A stretch of DNA of 64,000 nucleotides from Streptomyces roseoverticillatus (GCF_000719265.1 NZ_JOFL01000016.1:320991-384990); one strand, 5' to 3'; shown: positions 33,518 to 43,222, counted from the first letter of the stretch. The notes: generated by a model from the letters alone, not told the origin. Numbers and translations are program-made.

Positions 33518-34978
33518 CTATTTGACGCCCAGCCAGCTCTCAATCGGATGCAGCGCGAAGTACGCCGTGAACACCGCCGTCAGCACCCACATGAACACGC
33601 CCGGCTCGCGCCACTTCCCCTGGGCCGCCTTGATCGCCGTGAAGGCGATGACGCCCGCGCCGACGCCCGCCGTGATGGAGTACGTGAACGGCATGAGCAC
33701 CACGGTCAGGAACGCCGGGACGGCGACGGCCCGGTCGCCCCACTCGACGTGCCGGGCGTTGCTCATCATCATCGCGCCGATGACGACGAGCGCGGCGGCG
33801 GCGACCTCGCCGGGCACGATGCGGGTGAGCGGGGTGAAGAACAGGCAGGCGGCGAAGAGCAGCCCGGTCACGACGGACGACAGCCCCGTACGGGCGCCCT
33901 CGCCGACCCCGGTCGCGGACTCGATGAAGACGGTCTGGCCCGACGCCCCGGCGACCCCGCCGATCGCGCCGCCCGCGCCGTCGACGAACAGCGCCGTGCT
34001 GAGGCCGGGCAGCCGGCCGCGGTCGTCCGTCAGCCGCGCCTCCGTCGCGACGCCGATGATCGTGGCCATCGCGTCGAAGAAGCCGGCCAGGACCAGCGTG
34101 AAGACGATCATCCCGACGCTCATGACGCCCAGCGATCCCCAGCCGCCGAACTCCACGTGCCCGAAGAGCGAGAAGTCCGGCATGGAGACGGCGCTGCCCT
34201 TGAGTTCGGGCGCGCCGTTCTGCCAGGCGGACGGCCGGAGCCCGGCGGCGGAGTTGACGGCGACGGCCAGCACCGTGCCGACGACGATGCCGATGAGGAT
34301 CGCGCCGGGGACGTCGCGGGCCTGCAGCATGAAGACGGCCAGCAGGGTGACGCAGAAGATCAGTACGGGCCAGCCGGCGAGCTCGCCCGCCGGGCCGAGC
34401 GTGACCGGCCCGCCACCCTTGGAGGCGTGCACGAAACCGGCCTTGACCAGCCCTATCAGGGCGATGAACATGCCGATGCCCATGGTGATGGCGTGCTTGA
34501 GGGCGAGCGGCAGCGCATTCATGATCAGCTCGCGGAGTCCGGTCACGGCCAGCAGCACGATCACCCCGCCGTACAGCACGCACATCCCCATCGCCTGGGG
34601 CCAGGTCATGTGGGGGGCCACCTGGGTGGAGAGCACCCCGGAGACGCCCAGCCCGGCGGCCAGGGCGAGCGGGACCCTGCCGAGGAAGCCCATCGCCAGG
34701 GTGCAGACCGCCGCGGCGAGCGCGGTGGCGGTGATCAGCCCGGTGTGGCCGAGCCGCTGCCCGGAGGCGTCCGGGCCGGAGAGGATCAGGGGGTTGAGCA
34801 GGAGGATGTACGACATCGCCATGAAGGTGGTGATGCCGCCGCGCACCTCCCGGCCGGCGGTGGATCCGCGCGCGCTGATGTGGAAGTAGCGGTCGGGCCA
34901 GGACCTTCCGGCGGCCGGCCGCGGGCCCGCGCCCGCGTTCGGCGCCGTGGAGGCCGGCTCCACGGATGGCTGGGTCAT
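33518..34978 (-). CDS. NCS2-family purine permease (AzgA-like)
   Basis: A 486-aa permease with about 13 membrane segments, most like the AzgA adenine/guanine/hypoxanthine group. Family marks are RGSTAGREVRGGITTFMAMS at the start, ALAAGLGVSGVLS, FFDAMATIIGVATEA and FIESATGVGEGARTGLSSVV. The start ATG 34978 is preceded by GGAGAAGG. It lies between the xanthine dehydrogenase genes and xdhC, so it probably supplies purine bases for oxidation. A large open frame running through the whole operon in another register is a shadow. Confidence 0.9.
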   Translation of the reverse strand: MTQPSVEPASTAPNAGAGPRPAAGRSWPDRYFHISARGSTAGREVRGGITTFMAMSYILLLNPLILSGPDASGQRLGHTGLITATALAAAVCTLAMGFLGRVPLALAAGLGVSGVLSTQVAPHMTWPQAMGMCVLYGGVIVLLAVTGLRELIMNALPLALKHAITMGIGMFIALIGLVKAGFVHASKGGGPVTLGPAGELAGWPVLIFCVTLLAVFMLQARDVPGAILIGIVVGTVLAVAVNSAAGLRPSAWQNGAPELKGSAVSMPDFSLFGHVEFGGWGSLGVMSVGMIVFTLVLAGFFDAMATIIGVATEARLTDDRGRLPGLSTALFVDGAGGAIGGVAGASGQTVFIESATGVGEGARTGLSSVVTGLLFAACLFFTPLTRIVPGEVAAAALVVIGAMMMSNARHVEWGDRAVAVPAFLTVVLMPFTYSITAGVGAGVIAFTAIKAAQGKWREPGVFMWVLTAVFTAYFALHPIESWLGVK

Positions 34979-35055
34979 GAGCTGCCTTCTCCGGGGTGTG
35001 GGTGGGTAGCGGCGTGCACGACCCGGGGGACGGCCCGAGACGAAGGGCGGCACGT

Positions 35056-35085
35056 CACCGGCCGCTGGGGGGCGCGCGGCCGGTG
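35056..35085 (-). terminator. Hairpin between xanthine dehydrogenase and permease genes
   Basis: CACCGGCCGC and GCGGCCGGTG form a perfect 10-bp stem with a 10-nt loop, 18 bp after the stop of the molybdenum subunit gene. It may lower read-through into the permease and xdhC. Confidence 0.6.
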
Positions 35086-35103
35086 GTGCCCTGCGAGGGA
35101 CTC

Positions 35104-37476
35104 TCAGGTTCCGGTGAGGTGTTCGGGCCGCACCGGCACCCTGCCGAGCGGCAGCCCGGTCGCGGCCCGGATCGCCGCGACGACCGCCGGGGTGGCGGAC
35201 AGCGTGGGCGCCTCGCCCGCGCCGCGCAGCCCGTACGGGGCGTGCTCGTCGGCGAGTTCGAGGATGTCCACGGGTATGGCGGGGGTGTCGAGGATGGTGG
35301 GGATCAGGTAGTCCGTGAAGGACGGGTTGCGCACCAGCCCGTCCGCGGAGACGACGATCTCCTCCATGACCGCGAGGCCCAGGCCCTGGGTGGTGCCGCC
35401 CTGTATCTGGCCGGTGACGGCCAGCGGGTTCATGGCCTTGCCGACGTCCTGCGCGCAGGCCAGCTCGACGACCTTGACGAGCCCGAGTTCGGTGTCGACG
35501 TCGACGACGGCGCGGTGGGCCGCGAAGGAGTACTGGACGTGGCCGTTGCCCCGGCCGGTCCGCAGGTCGAAGGGCTCGGTGGGCCGGTGCCGCCACTCGC
35601 ACTCGACGTCGACGGCCTCGTCCTCCAGGACTTCGGCCAGACCGGCGAGGACCTCGCCCGCGTCGGTGGTCACCTTGCCGCCCTCCAGCAGGAGTCCGGC
35701 GTGCGCCCAGGCGGGGTGGTACGCCCCGAACCGGGCGCGGCCGAGGGCGAGGACCTTCTCCCGTACGGCCCGGCAGGCGTGGCGGACGGCGCCGCCGGTC
35801 ACGTACGTCTGGCGGGAGGCGGAGGTGGAGCCGGCCGAGCCGACGCGGGTGTCGGCGGGCTGCAGGACGACGCGGGTGACGCCGAGTTCGGTGCGCGCGA
35901 TCTGGGCGTGGACGGTCACGCCGCCCTGGCCGACCTCGGCCATCGCGGTGTGCACGGTGGCCACCGGCTGCCCGGCGGTCACTTCGAGCCGCACCCGGGC
36001 CGTCGAGTAGTCGTCGAAGCCCTCCGAGAAGCCGACGTTCTTTATCCCGACCGCGTAGCCCACGCCGCGGACGACGCCCTCGCCGTGGGTGGTGTTGGAC
36101 AGCCCGCCCGGCAGCGCGCGGATGTCGGGGCCGCCCCCGGCGGTCTCCCACGGCCGCTCGGGCGGCAGCGGCCGGGCCTTGACCCGGCGCAGCAGCTCCG
36201 CGACGGGCGCGGGCGCGTCGACGACCTGCCCCGTGGGCATGACGGCGCCCTGCGCCATGGCGTTGCGCTGCCGGAACTCCACGGGGTCCAGGCCCAGCCG
36301 GTCCGCGAGCCGGTCCATCTGGGCCTCGTACGCGAAGCAGGCCTGGACGGCGCCGAAGCCGCGCATCGCGCCGCACGGCGGGTTGTTGGTGTAGAGGGCG
36401 AGGGCCTCGACGTCGACGTGATCGACCACGTACGGGCCCACGGCCAGGGACGCCGCGTTGCCGACGACGGCCGGGGAGGAGGAGGCGTAGGCGCCGCCGT
36501 CGAGGAGGATGCGGGCCTTGACGTAGAGCAGCCGGCCGTCGCTGCTCGCACCATGCTCGTAGTGGAGCCGGGCGGGGTGGCGGTGCACGTGGCCGAAGAA
36601 GGACTCGAAGCGGTTGTAGACCATCTTCACGGGCTTGCCGGTGCGCAGCGCGAGCAGGCAGGCGTGGGCCTGCATGGACAGGTCCTCGCGCCCGCCGAAG
36701 GCGCCGCCGACGCCGGAGAGCGTCATGCGGACCTTGTCCTCGGGGAGGCCGAGGACGGGGGCGATCTGGCGCAGGTCGGCGTGGAGCCACTGGGTGGCGA
36801 TGTAGAGGTCGACGCCGCCGTCCTCGGCGGGCACGGCGAGCCCGGACTCCGGGCCGAGGAACGCCTGGTCCTGCATGCCCACTTCGTAGTCGCCGGTGAC
36901 GACGGCGGCGGCGCGGGCCCGGGCGGCGGCGACGTCGCCGCGGACGACGGGCTGGCGGTGGACGACGTTGGGGTGCGGGACGTGGGCGGCGTGCGAGTCG
37001 TCGCGGGCGGGGTGCAGGAGGGGTGCGCCGGGGGCGGTGGCGCTCTCCTCGTCGTGGACGACGGGGAGTTCCTCGTAGGCGATGCGGATCCGGGCCGCGG
37101 CGCGGCGGGCGGTCTCGGGGTGGTCCGCGGCGACGAGGGCGACGGGCTCGCCGTGGTAGCGGACGACGCCGTCGGCGAGGACGGGGGTGTCCTGGATCTC
37201 CAGCCCGTAGCGGGTGGCGGCGGGCAGGTCGTCGTGGGTCAGCACCGCGTACACGCCGGGGGTGGCGAGCGCCGCGGACACGTCGGCGGAGAGGATGCGG
37301 GCGTGGGCGTGGGGGCTGCGGAGTGTGAAGCCCCACAGCATGTCCTCGTGCCACAGGTCGGAGGCGTAGGCGAACTCGCCGGTGACCTTGAGCGTGCCGT
37401 CGGGGCGCAGGACGGACTCGCCGATGCCGCCGCGGGTGCCGGCGGTCAGGTCGGCGGGGGTGCGTGCGGTGGCCAT
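35104..37476 (-). CDS. Xanthine dehydrogenase, molybdopterin-binding subunit
   Basis: A 790-aa large subunit that oxidises hypoxanthine and xanthine. Seen in order: KVTGEFAYASDLWHEDMLWG, the first cofactor motif SGVGGAFGGREDLSMQ, NPPCGAMRGFGAVQACFAYE, EVGQGGVTVHAQ, GSAGSTSASRQTYVTGGAV, QGGTTQGLGLAVMEE and the catalytic glutamate region GLRGAGEAPTLSATPAVV. ATG 37476 lies 2 bp after the stop of the iron-sulfur subunit gene. It is part of the operon FAD subunit, 2Fe-2S subunit, Mo subunit, permease, xdhC. Confidence 0.95.
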   Translation of the reverse strand: MATARTPADLTAGTRGGIGESVLRPDGTLKVTGEFAYASDLWHEDMLWGFTLRSPHAHARILSADVSAALATPGVYAVLTHDDLPAATRYGLEIQDTPVLADGVVRYHGEPVALVAADHPETARRAAARIRIAYEELPVVHDEESATAPGAPLLHPARDDSHAAHVPHPNVVHRQPVVRGDVAAARARAAAVVTGDYEVGMQDQAFLGPESGLAVPAEDGGVDLYIATQWLHADLRQIAPVLGLPEDKVRMTLSGVGGAFGGREDLSMQAHACLLALRTGKPVKMVYNRFESFFGHVHRHPARLHYEHGASSDGRLLYVKARILLDGGAYASSSPAVVGNAASLAVGPYVVDHVDVEALALYTNNPPCGAMRGFGAVQACFAYEAQMDRLADRLGLDPVEFRQRNAMAQGAVMPTGQVVDAPAPVAELLRRVKARPLPPERPWETAGGGPDIRALPGGLSNTTHGEGVVRGVGYAVGIKNVGFSEGFDDYSTARVRLEVTAGQPVATVHTAMAEVGQGGVTVHAQIARTELGVTRVVLQPADTRVGSAGSTSASRQTYVTGGAVRHACRAVREKVLALGRARFGAYHPAWAHAGLLLEGGKVTTDAGEVLAGLAEVLEDEAVDVECEWRHRPTEPFDLRTGRGNGHVQYSFAAHRAVVDVDTELGLVKVVELACAQDVGKAMNPLAVTGQIQGGTTQGLGLAVMEEIVVSADGLVRNPSFTDYLIPTILDTPAIPVDILELADEHAPYGLRGAGEAPTLSATPAVVAAIRAATGLPLGRVPVRPEHLTGT

Positions 37477-37478
37477 GG

Positions 37479-37961
37479 TCAGCCCGCCTCTCCGGCGCGG
37501 GCGGCCGCGAGGCGGACCGCGTCGAGGATCATCTCGTAGCCGGTACAGCGGCACAGGTTGCCCGAGAGGGCCTCGCGGATGTCCGCGTCGGAGGGGCCGG
37601 GGTTGCGCCGGATGAGCTCGTCGGCGGCGACGAGCAGGCCCGGGGTGCAGAAGCCGCACTGGACGGCGCCGGCGTCGGTGAACGCCTGCTGGACGACGGA
37701 GAGTTCCGTGCCGTCGCCGCCCGTGGCGAGCCCCTCGACCGTGACGACCTCGCGGCCCTCGGCCTGCCCGGCGGCCACCAGGCAGGCGCACACCGGCACT
37801 CCGTCGAGCCGGACCGTGCACGAGCCGCACTCGCCCTGCTCGCAGGCGTTCTTCGAGCCCGGCAGGCCGAGCCGCTCCCGCAGGACGTAGAGCAGGCTCT
37901 CGCCCTCCCAGACGTCGTCGGCCTGCCGCGGCCGGCCGTTGACCGTGAGGTTCACGCGCAT
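37479..37961 (-). CDS. Xanthine dehydrogenase, 2Fe-2S subunit
   Basis: A 160-aa small subunit carrying two 2Fe-2S clusters: the plant-ferredoxin cluster (NACEQGECGSCTVRLDG, then VCAC) and the helical cluster (QCGFCTPG and GNLCRCTGYE). It passes electrons from the molybdenum site to FAD. It overlaps the FAD subunit gene by 10 bp and is followed after 2 bp by the Mo subunit. Confidence 0.95.
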   Translation of the reverse strand: MRVNLTVNGRPRQADDVWEGESLLYVLRERLGLPGSKNACEQGECGSCTVRLDGVPVCACLVAAGQAEGREVVTVEGLATGGDGTELSVVQQAFTDAGAVQCGFCTPGLLVAADELIRRNPGPSDADIREALSGNLCRCTGYEMILDAVRLAAARAGEAG

Positions 37962-38839
37962 CGTTCGCCCCTCTCCCCGCCGCGGTAGGCGTCCCACGTC
38001 CAGCCGAGCGTGCGGCGGGCCATGACGGCGACCGCGTGCCGGCGGTAGCGGGCGCTGCCGCGGACGTCGTCGATCGGGTTGCACGCTCCGGCGGCGAGCT
38101 CGGCGAACTGCCGTGCCGCGGAGGGCGGCAGGGGCCGGCCGGACTCCCAGCACCCGCCCTCGTCCAGGGCCGCGGTGAGGAAGTCCTCCGCGGCGCGGGC
38201 CCGCACCGGGGTGGGGGCCGCGGAGCCGATGCCCGTGCGGACCGTGCGGGTGCGCGGGTGCAGCGCGAGGGAGAACGCGCACACGGCGATGACCATGGCG
38301 TTGCGCGTGCCGACCTTGGAGAACTGCTGGGGCCCGTCGGCCCGCGCGATGCGCACGGCCCGGATCAGCTCGTCCGGCGCGAGGGCGTTGCGCTTGACGC
38401 CCGTGTAGAACTCCTCGGCGGGGATCAGCCGCGTGCCCCGCACGGACGCGGCCTCCACCTGTGCGCCCGCCGCCAGCAGGGGCGGGTGGGAGTCCCCGGC
38501 GGGCGAGGCGGCGCCGAGATTGCCGCCGACGCCGCCCCGGTTGCGGATCTGCGGCGAGCCGACGGTGTGCGCCGCGAGCGCGAGGCCGGGAAGCTCCGCC
38601 CGCAGCTCCTCCATGATCCGCGTGTACGGGACGGAGGCGCCCAGCCGGATCTCGTCCCCCTCGGTCTCCCATTCGTACAAATCGCCGATGCGGTTCAGGT
38701 CCAGCAGGTGCTCCGGCCGGCGCTGATCGAAGTTGATCTCGACCATCACGTCCGTGCCGCCCGCGATGGGGACGGCGGCCGGGTGCTCGGCCTTGGCGGC
38801 CAGAGCCTCCTCCCAGCTGCCGGGGCGCAGGAACTCCAT
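37952..38839 (-). CDS. Xanthine dehydrogenase, FAD-binding subunit
   Basis: A 295-aa medium subunit. FAD motifs are PIAGGTDVMVEIN and IRNRGGVGGNLGAASPAGD; the C-terminal CO_deh_flav_C domain follows (PQQFSKVGTRNAMVIAVCAF). It is first gene of the purine operon. ATG 38839 is chosen because it gives the standard N-terminus MEFLRPGSWEEAL; the frame is open further upstream. It is divergent from the PucR regulator. Confidence 0.93.
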   Translation of the reverse strand: MEFLRPGSWEEALAAKAEHPAAVPIAGGTDVMVEINFDQRRPEHLLDLNRIGDLYEWETEGDEIRLGASVPYTRIMEELRAELPGLALAAHTVGSPQIRNRGGVGGNLGAASPAGDSHPPLLAAGAQVEAASVRGTRLIPAEEFYTGVKRNALAPDELIRAVRIARADGPQQFSKVGTRNAMVIAVCAFSLALHPRTRTVRTGIGSAAPTPVRARAAEDFLTAALDEGGCWESGRPLPPSAARQFAELAAGACNPIDDVRGSARYRRHAVAVMARRTLGWTWDAYRGGERGERCA

Positions 38840-39102
38840 GGGGGTTCTCTTCTCGATCGGTCTCACAGGGTCGTCCGAGGGGGTGCGCATGCGGCGGACC
38901 GCCGCCGTACCGGCGCCGTGCGCGGCCGTGCGGCACGCCGTGGGCCCAGTACAGCGAGGGGCCGGCGGGGCGGTGCAGTCACCGAAACCATGAAGCGGTT
39001 GGCTGGCCGGAGCGCACATCTTGTAGATTCGAACGAAAGACGGGGTTGGGAAACCTCACTGCATTCCACTGGTAACAACAAGACAGATCGGCGGCGACCA
39101 CG
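38840..39102. promoter_or_regulatory. Divergent control region of the purine operon and pucR-like gene
   Basis: A 263-bp gap holding no gene. The 110 bp next to the regulator is AT-richer (GTAGATTCGAACGAAAGAC, GGTAACAACAAGACAG) and must hold both promoters. I could not single out an operator beyond the TTCGAACGAA stretch. Confidence 0.45.
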
Positions 39103-40794
39103 ATGCGGCTGCGCGCACTCCTGGAGACCGAAGTGCTGGGCCTCCGACTGCTCGGCGGCGAGGACGAGCTGGACCGCACGGTGCGCGGCGTGATGACGAC
39201 CGACCTGCGCGACCCGAGCCGCTACCTCTCCGGCGGCGAACTCGTGCTCACCGGCCTCGCCTGGCGGCGGGAGCCGGAGGACTCCGAGCGGTTCGTGCGG
39301 ATCCTCACGGGGGCGGGCGTGGCGGGGCTCGCGGCGGGCGAGGCCGAGATGGCCTCCATCCCTGACGACCTCATCCGGGCGTGCGCCCGGCACCGCCTGC
39401 CACTGTTCTCGGTCAACGAGAACGTCTCGTTCGCCTCCATCACCGAGCACGTCGTGCGGCAGGTGTCGAGCGAGCGCGCCGGGGACCTGGCGGCGGTCGT
39501 GGACCGGCACCGCCGGCTGATGACGTCCGGCCCGGCCGGCGGGGGCCCCGAGGTCGTCCTCGACCTGCTGGGCTCCGACCTGGACCTGCGGGCGTGGGTG
39601 CTGTCCCCGACCGGCCGCCCCATCGCGGGCTCCTCGCTCGCGGGCGCGGGTCCCGAGCTGCCCGCCGCGGTCAGCGCGACCCTGGCCGGCGAGCACCTGG
39701 CCGCCGCCCGCACGGGCCGGCGCGGGCCGCACCGCGTGACCGCCGGCGGCGACACGTACTCGCTGTTCCCCATCAGCCACAGCGGCCGCGCACTGGCCGC
39801 CCGTGACGTCCGCGAGACCGTCCTGTCCGACTGGTTCCTCGCCGTCGAGGCCGACGCCGGCGACTGGTCGCCCGAGCGGCTGGACCTGCTCGACGGCGTC
39901 ACCCAACTGATCGCGGTCGAGCGGGACCGGCGCGACGCCGCCCGCACGGTCCGCCGCCGGCTCGCCCAGGAGGTGCTCGAACTCGTCCAGACGGGCGCGG
40001 CCCCCGCCGAGATCGCCGCCCGCCTGCGCGTCGCGGCCCCCGTCCTGCTGCCCGGCCTCGGCACCGCGCCGCACTGGCAGGTCGTCGTCGCCCGCGTCGA
40101 GTGGGAGGACGGCGACATCCCCGGCGGGCCGGTCGCCCAGGCCCTCCTGGAGGAGATGCTGGCCGCCCCCGAAGCCTCCGGGCCCGAGCCGTCCGACCGG
40201 ATCGCCGTCGCCCACATGGGCGACGAGGCGGTGGCGCTCGTACCGCTGCCCGCGGTGCCGGCGGGGACCGAGGGCGACGAGGCGGCGGGCCAGGCGCCCG
40301 GACTGCACGCGGACCGCATCCTCGCCGCCCTCCGCGAACCGCTCTCCCGCGGCCTCGACGACGACGGCCGCCTCACCCTCGGCGTCAGTGCCGCCGTGCA
40401 CTCGGCGGAGGGCCTGCGCGGGGCCCTGGAGGAGGCCCGGCACGCCCGCCGGGTCGCCGCCGCCCGCCCGGGCCGCGTGTGCGCGGCGGGCCACCAGGAG
40501 CTGGCCTCGCACGTCCTGCTGCTGCCGTTCGTCCCCGACGACGTCCGCCGCGCCTTCACCGCCCGGCTCCTGGACCCGCTGCGCGACTACGACCGCCGCC
40601 ACCGCGCCGAGCTCATCCCGACGCTGGAGGCGTTCCTGGACTGCGACGGCTCCTGGACCCGGTGCGCGACGCGGCTGCATCTGCATGTCAACACCCTGCG
40701 CTACCGCGTGGGCAGGATCGAGCAACTGACGGGCCGGGACCTGTCGCGCCTGGAGGACAAGCTGGACTTCTTCCTGGCCCTGCGCATGAGCTGA
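39103..40794 (+). CDS. PucR-family transcriptional regulator of purine catabolism
   Basis: A 563-aa regulator. The N-terminal PucR domain (about residues 5-125) shows LRALLETEVLGLRLLGGEDE and RYLSGGELVLTGLAW. The C-terminal helix-turn-helix (HTH_30) is CDGSWTRCATRLHLHVNTLR then YRVGRIEQLTGRDLSRLED. PucR activates ure/puc/xdh genes in Bacillus. The divergent position next to the xanthine dehydrogenase operon makes control of it the natural inference. Followed by a strong terminator. Confidence 0.92.
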   Translation: MRLRALLETEVLGLRLLGGEDELDRTVRGVMTTDLRDPSRYLSGGELVLTGLAWRREPEDSERFVRILTGAGVAGLAAGEAEMASIPDDLIRACARHRLPLFSVNENVSFASITEHVVRQVSSERAGDLAAVVDRHRRLMTSGPAGGGPEVVLDLLGSDLDLRAWVLSPTGRPIAGSSLAGAGPELPAAVSATLAGEHLAAARTGRRGPHRVTAGGDTYSLFPISHSGRALAARDVRETVLSDWFLAVEADAGDWSPERLDLLDGVTQLIAVERDRRDAARTVRRRLAQEVLELVQTGAAPAEIAARLRVAAPVLLPGLGTAPHWQVVVARVEWEDGDIPGGPVAQALLEEMLAAPEASGPEPSDRIAVAHMGDEAVALVPLPAVPAGTEGDEAAGQAPGLHADRILAALREPLSRGLDDDGRLTLGVSAAVHSAEGLRGALEEARHARRVAAARPGRVCAAGHQELASHVLLLPFVPDDVRRAFTARLLDPLRDYDRRHRAELIPTLEAFLDCDGSWTRCATRLHLHVNTLRYRVGRIEQLTGRDLSRLEDKLDFFLALRMS

Positions 40795-40804
40795 CCGGTG
40801 CAGG

Positions 40805-40842
40805 CGGACCCGCCGGACCGGCCTGCCGGCCCGGCGGGTCCG
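40805..40842 (+). terminator. Hairpin terminator of the PucR-type gene
   Basis: A 12-bp stem (CGGACCCGCCGG with its complement at 40831-40842) encloses a second small hairpin CCGG-CCTG-CCGG. It begins 10 bp after the stop codon. Confidence 0.75.
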
Positions 40843-40936
40843 GGACGTACGACAAAAGACCGGTGCCGTACGCAGAAAGGAGGAGTCGCGCCCAAGTGGC
40901 GTACGGCTCCTGCGGCAGGCGCGCATCATCACGGAT

Positions 40937-41182
40937 ATGAGTGATCCTGACGAGGCGTGCCCCGGCCCGCACGCCTTCTGCAAGGGCTGCAGAGGGAGCG
41001 GCGACTACCACGCGGCCGTGCTCTACCTCGACCAGTCCGGCGAGGGCGGCAACATGACGGGCGCTCACCTCTGCCCCTACTGCACGGGCCGGGGGTTCTT
41101 CTGCAAGCACCACCCCCCGTGCCGGGTCCTGCACGAGGACGACACGGCCGTCATCGGCCCGGACGCGCTGCCGCCGGTGTGA
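40937..41182 (+). CDS. Small zinc-knuckle protein with DnaJ-like CxxCxGxG motifs
   Basis: An 81-aa protein. FCKGCRGSGDYH and CPYCTGRGFFCKHHPPC resemble the DnaJ-type zinc fingers (CxxCxGxG), giving enough Cys/His for one zinc ion. Family unnamed; function unknown. It sits alone between the PucR-type gene and the convergent Tet-like GTPase, whose stop is only 3 bp away. Confidence 0.7.
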   Translation: MSDPDEACPGPHAFCKGCRGSGDYHAAVLYLDQSGEGGNMTGAHLCPYCTGRGFFCKHHPPCRVLHEDDTAVIGPDALPPV

Positions 41183-41185
41183 GGG

Positions 41186-43204
41186 TCAGGCCCGCACCGC
41201 CGTCAGCCGGCGCAGGTACGCCGCACGGTTGAGGGGGTCGCCGTCCGTGCGCGGGCGCCGCGGGGGACGGCCCCGGTGGGGCCGGTCCTCGGCGGGGTGG
41301 GTCCACCAGAGGGCCTCGCCGCGGGTGAGGGCGGGCAGGCGGCGTTCGGCGTCCGGGGCGTGGCGGGCCGGGATGGTGCCCTTGAGGACGCACACCTCCG
41401 GGCCCGTCTCCGTGTCGTGGATCTCGGCTTCCAGTGCCGCCAGCGCTCCCGCGACGGCGCTCAGGGTGTCGGCGGGAGCCTCCAGTTCGTAGGCGTGGCA
41501 GGGTTCGTACACCGTGGTGCCCGCCCGTGCCAGGGCCGCCATGAGGACGAGCGGGGTCAGGCGGCGGAAGTCGGCGGCGGTGCTGACGGGGGCGGCGTAG
41601 CCGGAGCGGGTCAGGGTGACGGTGCAGTCGGTGACCGGCCAGCCGTACAGGCCCTGGGCGAGGGTGCGGTGGACGGTCTCCTCGATGGCGCGGTCGAAGG
41701 CGAGGGGCAGCGCCCCGAGTTCGGTGTCGCGCCGGAAGACCGTGCCCGAGCCGGGGGCGCCCGGTTCGGTGCGCAGGCCGATGGTGGCCCAGAAGACGTG
41801 GCCGCCGTGCCGGTCGATCTCCTCGTACGCCTCGCCCGTGCCGGTGAGCCGCTCGCGGTGGACGGTGCTGCTCGGCTCGAAGACGGCCTCGACGCCGAAC
41901 TCCCCGGCGAGCGTCGCCGCGATGATCTCCTTCTGCACCTCGCCGTAGAGGAGGACGGACGTGCCGCCGCCCGCCGGCAGGGTGCGGGTGCCGATGAGCG
42001 GGTCCTGGTCGGCGAGCGCGGCGAGGGCGCCGTGCAGCCGGGCGGCGTCCTCGGGGCGTACGGGCCTGACGACGGTTTCCAGGCTCGGCGCGGCGAAGTG
42101 CCGGTGGTGCGCGCCGTCGCGGACGGGGCCGAGGCGGTCGCCCACCCTGACCTCGGGCAGGCCCCGGATCCGGGCGATGTCGCCTGCCGTGGCGCGGCGG
42201 CGGACCGCGCCGGGCTCCCCGGCCTCGACCGCCGTGAGGGAGGTGACGCGCCCGGCGTGCTCCGTGCGGACGCCGTCGGCGTGCTGCCGGTGGAGGGTGA
42301 TCCGGTCGCGCTCGGAGACCGCGCCGGAGAAGAGGCGCAGGTAGGCGGTCTTCTCCCCGGAGGGGCCGCGGTCGACGGCGAAGACCGTGCCGGTGGCCTC
42401 CCGGCCGGTGCGGCGCGCGGGCGGCAGGTAGCGGACGATGCCGTCGACGAGACCGGCCACGCCCTGGCCGGAGAGGGCCGAGCCGAAGTACACGGGGTGG
42501 ACGCGTCCGAGCGCGGTCTGCCGTGCGAGCGTCCGCCGCAGTTCCCAGGGCGTCACGGGCCGGTCCTCGACCAGCTTCGCGAGCAGCGCGTCGTCGTGCT
42601 CGGCCAGGGTCTCGGCCATGGCCTCGCGGAAGGCGGGGTCCTCGTACGAGCCGGGCACGGTGCGGGCGCCGGGCGCGCCGATGCCATGGACGGTGCCCAT
42701 GGGCACGATGTGCGGGGTGAGCCGGCGGCGGACGGCGGCGAGGGTCTCCGCCTCGCGGGCCCCCGCGCGGTCGGTCTTGTTGACGAACAGGAGGGTGGGC
42801 AGGCGGAGCCGGCGCAGCGTCTTCATCAGCACGCGCGTTTGCGCCTGCACACCTTCGACGGCGGACAGGACGAGCACGGCGCCGTCGAGGACGCCCAGGG
42901 CGCGCTCGACCTCGGCGATGAAGTCGCTGTGGCCGGGGGTGTCGACGAGGTTGACGCGCAGGCCTCCGACGCGGAAGGGAGCGACGGCGGTGCGGATGGT
43001 GATGCCGCGACGGCGTTCGATCTCGCCACTGTCGGTACGGGTGCTGCCGGCGTCGACGCTGCCGAGCCGGTCGATGGCGCCGGCGTCGAAGAGCAGGCGC
43101 TCGGTGAGGCTGGTCTTACCCGCGTCGACGTGCGCGAGGACGCCGATGTTCAGGACGGGCCGCGCGGGCAGGGAGAGCCCGGAGAGCAGGGTGTGCGTAC
43201 GCAA
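41186..43204 (-). CDS. Ribosomal-protection-type translation GTPase (Tet(M)/OtrA-like)
   Basis: A 672-aa EF-G-like GTPase. G1 is VLAHVDAGKTSLTERLLFDA, G2/switch I lies around DSGEIERRRGITIRTAV, G3 is LVDTPGHSDFIAEVERALG and G4 is LLFVNKTDRAG. Domains II-V are complete (KEIIAATLAGEFGVEAVFEP, and EPCHAYELEAPADTL in domain V). OtrA/Tet(M) proteins dislodge tetracycline from the ribosome. Many streptomycetes carry chromosomal homologues without making tetracycline, so its true ligand is uncertain. Start is TTG 43204 after GAGGA. A 15-codon leader ORF stops 18 nt before it. Confidence 0.87.
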   Translation of the reverse strand: MRTHTLLSGLSLPARPVLNIGVLAHVDAGKTSLTERLLFDAGAIDRLGSVDAGSTRTDSGEIERRRGITIRTAVAPFRVGGLRVNLVDTPGHSDFIAEVERALGVLDGAVLVLSAVEGVQAQTRVLMKTLRRLRLPTLLFVNKTDRAGAREAETLAAVRRRLTPHIVPMGTVHGIGAPGARTVPGSYEDPAFREAMAETLAEHDDALLAKLVEDRPVTPWELRRTLARQTALGRVHPVYFGSALSGQGVAGLVDGIVRYLPPARRTGREATGTVFAVDRGPSGEKTAYLRLFSGAVSERDRITLHRQHADGVRTEHAGRVTSLTAVEAGEPGAVRRRATAGDIARIRGLPEVRVGDRLGPVRDGAHHRHFAAPSLETVVRPVRPEDAARLHGALAALADQDPLIGTRTLPAGGGTSVLLYGEVQKEIIAATLAGEFGVEAVFEPSSTVHRERLTGTGEAYEEIDRHGGHVFWATIGLRTEPGAPGSGTVFRRDTELGALPLAFDRAIEETVHRTLAQGLYGWPVTDCTVTLTRSGYAAPVSTAADFRRLTPLVLMAALARAGTTVYEPCHAYELEAPADTLSAVAGALAALEAEIHDTETGPEVCVLKGTIPARHAPDAERRLPALTRGEALWWTHPAEDRPHRGRPPRRPRTDGDPLNRAAYLRRLTAVRA

Positions 43205-43222
43205 AGGAGTCCTCGGGAGAAG

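Noticed and set aside
33518..37354. A 1,278-codon frame running through the purine permease and xanthine dehydrogenase region
   Set aside because: Only its last 486 codons (from 34978) are a real gene, the permease. The rest is an out-of-register shadow of the dehydrogenase gene.
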